From: Luidia sarsii
Taxonomy: Eukaryota > Echinodermata > Asteroidea > Paxillosida > Luidiidae
Direction: 5' to 3'
DNA: 64,000 nt
NCBI GenBank assembly: GCA_949987565.1
Contig: OX465105.1
Location: 20,384,841-20,448,840, forward strand
Below, piece after piece: positions 58,334-64,000 of the stretch. The notes beneath the pieces were generated by a model. The model had not been told where the DNA came from and searched no databases. It saw only the letters and a program-made list of their open reading frames with translations. Positions within the stretch are counted from its first letter, which is position 1. Every line of letters starts with the position of its first letter. The translations under genes were made by a program, and so were the position numbers.

Positions 58334-58683
58334 CTAATATTAGTTACCCTTGAAGCGATGCTCGGTCGAGTGTGCCACTAAACATGACCAGTTGCAGTGC
58401 TAGGACCCGTCAGTCCCTGGTATCTAAACGATGTGTAATTCTAGTTAGCATGCACGCAGATTGTAACATTTCTGCAATATCAAACATTTTAGAGGGCTTG
58501 AGTTTCGATCCCAATGCCATGGAATGGGACCTTACTCAAGAGCACATTTTCGGCTTTACCGCCGCTACAGCGCAGGGGACGTAGATTTCTAGTTGCGATT
58601 TGTCTTTCTAATTTTTTTTAAATAATCTGCATTACATAAGAGAGAACGAGGAAGATCTTAAAAAGAAAACACACCAGGCAACT

Positions 58684-61600
58684 TCCTTCAGACTGAATAT
58701 TTCCATTCAGTAAACAAGCATTTTAATGACATTTAAGCTCACATTTTTTTTAAGAAAAAAAAAGAGAGGGCATAATGCATAAAATTATTTCAATGCCGCT
58801 GAAACAAAAAAAAGAATATTAAATAGTTTTATATACACAATGTGTATACAAACTTGCAGGTTGGATTTTGTGTTGGTTCCGACCCTTGACAGCACAATGC
58901 TACCACAAGGTAAACTGTAGTCTTCACCGTATGAGACTAATAAAAGGGAATGGCGGATTTGGTCTTCCTCCACTTCAAGAATACCCTTTGTGAGGCCATA
59001 CTTAGCTCTCTGGCTAGAGACTACACAAGTCCGTCAGCAAAATATGACAATGAATTGAAGACCAAGAAAAGAAAACAATGTATTCTACCCTAACAAGTGC
59101 GCACGTCTTTCTTTGTTTAAACTTAAATAATGCATGTAAGCCACCCTTGGAAGAAAAAAAACCCCAAACAAACAGGAAAGAAGGGAGAAACATTCGTGAT
59201 CATAAAAAGACTACTCACTACTTTAATCACTCGAAGGGAAAAAAAAGGAAATAAAAATAAAGAGAAAAAAGGTGACAAACTACTTATGTTTCATCAAAAT
59301 AATATATCAAATTGTTACCACACTTACATCAACACTAGGCACCATATTACAGTTGCCGTTAAAAAAAACCCTTAAATAACACAGGAAATAAAAAAAATGA
59401 ACAAATTACCCCAAAACATACCCGACTTATTCGGCAGGGGGAAACAAATTCTATTGGATCAGTGTTCTCATAAGAGGAGGGGAAAAATTCAAAGATTTTA
59501 TAATGCGAAACTTGCAACAATACAATCACTATAATGATTCATTATAAGGGGGATATACTAAGGCCATGTGACACTACCTCAGGGGAGGACATGTTAAAGC
59601 AACGTGGTAGTTCGTTGGAGCTCAAAGAGCACAAAATGGAAAAAAGAAAAATCACTCTAAAAAAAGGAAAAAGAAATGTACAATGAAAACCATTTTGCTA
59701 ACAGAGTAGTAGGCCGATTGATTCAGGGTATCTGTATTGAAGTACAGCGTGGGAAGAAATCTGGTGGTTGCATTTATTTGGTCACAAAAGTCACAATCTT
59801 CCACTATGTGGAAAACCAGTTCAGACAACAATGCTGCCGGTAATTGGGCGCTAATTGGGCCTTCGCAACTGGGAGCTGACGCGGCGGCCGTGACATCATG
59901 CGCGGAGTGGCCTGGCTCTCGCCGCCACACTCGGCCCGCCCACCGCATCCAACACGGACGAGAATCGGACACAGGGCCGTCCCGCAAGGAAGACAGTGCC
60001 TTCAAAGTGATTCAGCAGGACACTGTTACACTGGGATCCGGATCAAGGCATGTTAAAAACAAACTTTGCCTGTCATTCAACAAGGTCATGTGTCAAGATG
60101 CACGGCACAAAAATAAAGGGTAAAAATTAAAACGACAAAACAAAACAAGATATATCTTGTAAAACATTTTTTGTGAGAACATGATGTTCTAGCAATTTTT
60201 TTTTTTCTTAAACACACAACTACGTTATAATTGTTTTGTTTTGTAATCCCCTCCCCTTCCCATCTGTTAACCCCACCCCACCCTCCCCTCCTTCCCCACA
60301 GTCCCTGTCCCAAGTTTCCCCTTCCATATCCTCTCAGCAGACTTGGGCTGCAAAAGCTTGGCAATGAGGAAGACCTCCCCAATGCACACAAGACCATCGG
60401 CAGATAGCTGGGTCCAAGTTCCTTCGGACAGTCCAAATCCAGTCCAGATCTTCATTTTTTTTTTTTTTTTTACATTTTTCTTTTCTCTTTTTTTTTTTAT
60501 ACATTTTTAATTTTTTTTTTATTAATATCAATCAAGTTTGGTGCCAGCGTTTCCTCGGCCAGGTTCAAGGAATGTCTGGGTAATTTGGGTGGGGTCCCTG
60601 TACAGCCCAGTTATACTCTGCAGCGAAGAAAAGAATAGAATGAACACAAACAGTTGGTTTATTGAGAGCAATGCCAAGGCTGTGTTGTCTCAAGGTTGAC
60701 AGTCCCTGGGCAATATACTAATATAGCGCAGCTCTTAGCGTCAACATCAGCTCGCTGATGTGAAATTGACAAGGTCTACCGCGCTGCCATTGGAGTCATA
60801 GTCATTATGTCATGCACAACCGTGCCAACTGGTTCAAAGTTTGCCGGCGCTCCGCTACCAGCAGCCGATTTCAAGAAACATTAGTTTATGGTTTAACTCC
60901 ACTTTAATACGCAGTATCTTCTTGCCATAACATGTGGCGTTAACTTACACCACGTCTTTAGGTGGCCTTAGTTGTTGCTTCACAATGTAGTTAATAGCAT
61001 TGATACTTTTATTAGTCAACATTAACATTGAAGACCACCTGGCAAAGAGATTGTTCCGTAAGAGACCGAATCACTTGGATACTCTCGACGACAGCAAAAT
61101 TATACAGGGTGCTGTAGATTTTCCCGGGATGGGATAATTCAAATTGCGAGACTTTTGAGCGTCAGACTAGGGCAATTCCCCGTTTCCAATATTCTACCCA
61201 GCTGTTTTGTCACACTCCTACTAACCCAATCCGAAATCAAAATCAGCATGCACTGAGACTGCTGTGATATCGTTGTGCCTTTTTTTTTTTACCCCCTTCA
61301 ATCCTGTTGCCACTTGGTTCAGCATTAACCAGCATGAGCGTGGCCTGTAATCTCGGCCAGAGTGGTTGTTCACAAAGTAAGGCTGAAAAAAGGGGGGTCA
61401 ATAGGGAAATCAACCGAGCCACATGCGCGCCATGACCAGGGGCCATCACACCCTCAGTCTACCTCAATCAGATGGCGGAATACAGCTGGGGGATGGCATG
61501 GCAGTTTCAACCGGGGTCTATTCAGATTTGTCTGAATCTTGATTTTTTTTTATTCGGGTTTTGATTTTTCCAAAACCGCCCAAGCCTAGAATCTTCATTC

Positions 61601-61798
61601 ATTTTCATCACTTTTCGCTCCAACAGGTCGCCATTTCACCTCAGAAGACATCCAGCATTTCAACGGCCTTTCAAAATCAAGACACAGCCATTTCGAAATG
61701 GTTGTCTGAAGCCAAGGGGAGGGAGGGTTACAAAATAGGTTCAAATGCCGTACTCACACTAAAGTTAGTGTCAGCATTAGCTAGTATGGAGAAAACGT
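58684..61798 (-). other. Probable 3' UTR and 3' flank of gene C
   Basis: No gene recognised. 58684-58830 and 59155-59300 resemble 44998-45150 and 45355-45500 downstream of gene B, including ACAAGCATTTTAATGACATT (ATTAAA on the minus strand). Contains many A tracts and T tracts (60460-60530). Open frames show no domain. Confidence 0.4.
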
Positions 61799-61839
61799 CT
61801 ACTCTTGTGGCTGGTCCTCAATGTCCTCTACCTTCCCCT
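61799..61839 (-). CDS. Gene C exon 6 (tail and stop)
   Basis: 41 bp after acceptor TTTTGCAG, completing the split Glu codon and encoding [12 protein letters not shown] then TAG. It is homologous to gene A exon 6. Confidence 0.9.
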
Positions 61840-63960
61840 CTGCAAAAAGAAAAGAAGAAAAAGTGAAATCGTTGAGAAATGCGTCATATTCATTGCAGAA
61901 AATGATCTGCTACATCGCTGGGTTCCTGCAGCGAGTCTTGGTATATTATTGGTGTGTCTGTTATTGGTGAGAGACATTTAGGGCTCTAGTCTAGGAATTG
62001 AAAGTAACAGGGCCTTATTATACATCTTGGGGTGGATTTCACAAAGTCTTACGATGCATCGTAACTCAATCGTAAGTTGTGATAGGCCGTATGGTTTTTG
62101 TGCATCGCTCATAGTCTTACGACTGATTTCAAGTTACGATGAGTTTGGTGAAATCGACCCCAGGTCTGAACTTCAAAGGGCTAGAAAAAAAATGAACACA
62201 AGTCTATTGGGACTGATTGCAGTGACTAGCTTGCATCTTCCATGGGCTCGTGTTCAATTTTGAGCCTATAGATGCCAGAGGCTTCCCGACATCCATACCT
62301 AAACAATCCATTGGCCAGAAATAACATAGTACAGGGGGGACATCTGCTGCTGCCTAGTGGCCTGGGTGCCCTGCCAACTGGCCTGGGTTCATTTGCAGAC
62401 TGGCCTTGGTGCCATGTTGACTGGCCATTGTGGCCTGCCAAGTTTCCTGGTTCCCTGCCAACTGCCGGCTTGCAAACTGACCTTTGGTGGCCTGCCAAAT
62501 GGCAAAGGTGGCCTGCCAACTGGCCCCTGTGCCATGCTGTCTGGCCTGTGTTTCTTTGCGTATTGGTACCCTGTTGACTGGCCATTGTGGCCTGCCAACT
62601 GCCGGCTTGCAATCTGACCTTTGGTGGCCTGCCAAATGGCAATGGTGGCCTGCCAAATGGCAATGGTGGCCTGCCAAATGACAATGGTAGCCTGCCAAAT
62701 GGCGGCCTGCCAAATGGCAATGGTGGCCTGCCAACTGCCCTCAGATCCCTGCAAACTGACCCCCCACGACCTCAATCAGTCACGACCAAAGTGCCATCCC
62801 TCCAGGGTACCAGTAAGGTACCATGCTCAATAAAAAGTCGCCCAAACCCCTAGCTGGGGAGGGAGGGAGGGGGAGGGGGACACCTCCGATAGGCCACCTA
62901 CCCTCTTCGTGCTCCGATGTCCAGAGGGTGAGATTGTCGCGGAGAAGCTGGAGGATGAGGGTGGAGTCCTTGTAGCTGTCGTCGGTGACCTTGTCTAGAC
63001 TCGCTATCGCTTCGTCAAACGTCTTCTTGGCCAGCTTGCATGCTGATTCCTGAAGGGGGGGTGGGGGGGGGGGAGGGGAGAGGGGCATCCGAGATTAGGG
63101 GTGAAACGCCACCAAATGATACATGGAATTGTCTCTCATTTAGACGAGCATCTCCCTGGCGAGTCTGTCATACACCCATGGAAGATACAGCTTGCAATGT
63201 GGGCTCATGCTCGATTTTCCGACATGACCCCAAAAACCCATAACCGTCTGCCTAGACTCAAGACATGGCTGTAAACACCAGCCCCGGATGCCATTGCCAA
63301 GTGCAGTCCATTTATTCCAAGTTGAGCTCCACCTCGGCCTCGTCAAATGCTATGACCTGCCCCCTCCTCCAGTCACACCCCAAACTAGGCTATGAGAAGT
63401 TGATATTGGTCGTCAGTCCAAGAGTGGCACAAAATAGTCACGATTACGGTCTTAACAGTTGTTGCAATGGAAGGCTATGCCCTCTTCTTAACTGAAAATT
63501 TAGTGGGCCCGACGTTTCGATCCTAGCAGGACCTTTGAGAAAGGTCCTGCTAGGATGGAAACGTCAGGCCCACTAAATTTTGAGATTTGCATTTTGGTAA
63601 TTTTAGTCAGTAAGCAGTTTGCAACATTTTTGTATATCACTCTTCTTAACTGGTTAGTCTTTCAGTGCTACTCTTTGGTTGTGATTATTCATTGAGTATT
63701 CCACATCAAGGCACGCCACATCTTATTCTTTTGAATGAGGGGGGGGGAGAGGGATAGGTGCAGAACTTACTGGGCTGCACTTGATTTCATAGTAGAATAC
63801 GGAGAAGTTCAAGGCCAGGCCCAGCCGGATGGGATGCGTAGGGGCCAAATTTTCGGCATCCTCCACTGCGGCTTTGTAGGCCTGGAGGCTGAGTTCTGCT
63901 TGCTCGTCCCTCTTGGTGCCACCAGTGAACTCGGCCAGGTAGCGGTAGTAGTCTCCCTTC
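61799..63960 (-). CDS. 14-3-3 protein, gene C (partial, exons 4-6; epsilon-like)
   Basis: The 3' half of a third 14-3-3 gene whose exons 1-3 lie beyond the right edge. Exons 63960-63771, 63049-62902 and 61839-61799 read through in frame to TAG. Exon 4 has [20 protein letters not shown], then [20 protein letters not shown] and [20 protein letters not shown]; the LAEF, YKAA and L-PTHPIRL features match the epsilon class best. Exon 5 has [20 protein letters not shown] and [14 protein letters not shown]. Exon 6 gives [13 protein letters not shown] and stop, similar to gene A. Intron phases (0 and 1) match genes A and B. The Arg-Tyr and Asn groove residues are present. It lies head to tail upstream of gene B. 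Confidence 0.95.
62032..62163. mobile_element. TTTCAC-ended MITE (TTACGATGCATCG family), copy 3, gene C intron 5
   Basis: GGGGTGGATTTCACAAAG and the right end TTTGGTGAAATCGACCCC are inverted; TTACGATGCATCGTAACTCA and GTGCATCGCTCATAGTCTTA lie inside. Confidence 0.85.
62340..62760. repeat. Minisatellite of TGGCCTGCCAAATGGC type in gene C intron 5
   Basis: Irregular units of 18-27 bp built from GGCCTGCCAA(A/C)TGGC and CCTGCAAACTGACC, with a longer duplicated segment (CTGCCGGCTTGCAA-CTGACCTTTGG at 62459 and 62600). Open frames on both strands are artefacts. Confidence 0.9.
62902..63049 (-). CDS. Gene C exon 5
   Basis: 148 bp, acceptor CCTTCAG, donor AGG|GTAGGT. One codon shorter than in A and B. 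It encodes [20 protein letters not shown] through [11 protein letters not shown]. Confidence 0.95.
63495..63639 (-). mobile_element. Hairpin-ended element with perfect 13-bp target duplication, gene C intron 4
   Basis: Palindrome AAAATTTAGTGGGCCCGACG to GTCAGGCCCACTAAATTTTG, then GGTAATTTTAGTCAGTAAGC and TTGCAACATTTTTGTATATC. CTCTTCTTAACTG flanks it at 63482-63494 and 63640-63652. Confidence 0.92.
63771..63960 (-). CDS. Gene C exon 4
   Basis: 190 bp, acceptor CTCTCAG, donor CCA|GTAAGT. It encodes the [11 protein letters not shown] to FYYEIKCSP segment. The last residues CSP parallel the NSP of human epsilon. Confidence 0.95.
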
Positions 63961-64000
63961 CTGAGAGGCACAGAGGAGAAGGGAGGCGTTATCAAGGCAG

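Noticed and set aside
62226..62775. Overlapping frames with LAGHHCH or [10 protein letters not shown] repeats
   Set aside because: All frames are open across the minisatellite in gene C intron 5; not a gene.

Overview
The window is animal nuclear DNA. Its genes have spliced exons with GT/AG junctions in matching phases and short conserved exons separated by long introns. The rest is dense with microsatellites, inverted-repeat (MITE-like) elements, tRNA-derived repeats and decayed retrotransposons. The repeat style (ACATGT hexamer arrays, a GCCTGACGTTTCGATCC hairpin family) reminds me of marine deuterostome invertebrates such as echinoderms, but I cannot name a species and that placement is inference.

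The only genes I can defend are 14-3-3 phosphoserine/threonine-binding adaptors, all on the minus strand and arranged head to tail. From right to left they are: gene C (partial, exons 4-6 at 63960-61799, upstream exons beyond the right edge), gene B (six exons, 54622-47640, 246 residues), gene A (six exons, 35051-27680, 258 residues), and gene D (first coding exon only, 16508-16436). A and B share all five intron positions and phases, C shares the two visible ones, and D shares intron 1, so the cluster arose by tandem duplication. A and C end in a similar acidic tail containing DIEDQ. B has a much shortened tail. D has no second exon in the window, so it either has a first intron longer than 16.4 kb or is an orphan exon.

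Layout: 1-16.4 kb has no recognisable exon and is filled with palindromic TACATG hexamer arrays, a 22-bp minisatellite and decayed elements; it would be gene D intron 1 if D is intact. 16.4-27.6 kb holds D exon 1, a palindromic element just upstream of it, several MITEs and tRNA-like repeats, and the region downstream of gene A. 27.7-35.05 kb is gene A. 35-45 kb is an intergenic transposon nest: a perfect GGGGGA array, three hAT-like MITEs, a DIRS-like retroelement broken by another MITE, a second retroelement ORF fragment with a TATA box, and an inverted-repeat element carrying degenerate telomere-like repeats. 45-54.6 kb is gene B with its probable 3' UTR. 54.6-58.7 kb is intergenic, with a second CATG array directly upstream of gene B. 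58.7-64 kb is gene C and its probable 3' region.

The 14-3-3 products would act as cytosolic homo- or heterodimers that clamp phosphorylated client proteins, so co-expressed paralogues from one cluster could mix subunits. Around them, the most unusual material is a family of short hairpin-ended elements with 13-14 bp target duplications (one confirmed by an empty site inside the window), fold-back elements with tRNA-like modules at both ends, and an inverted repeat that brackets exon 2 of gene B.
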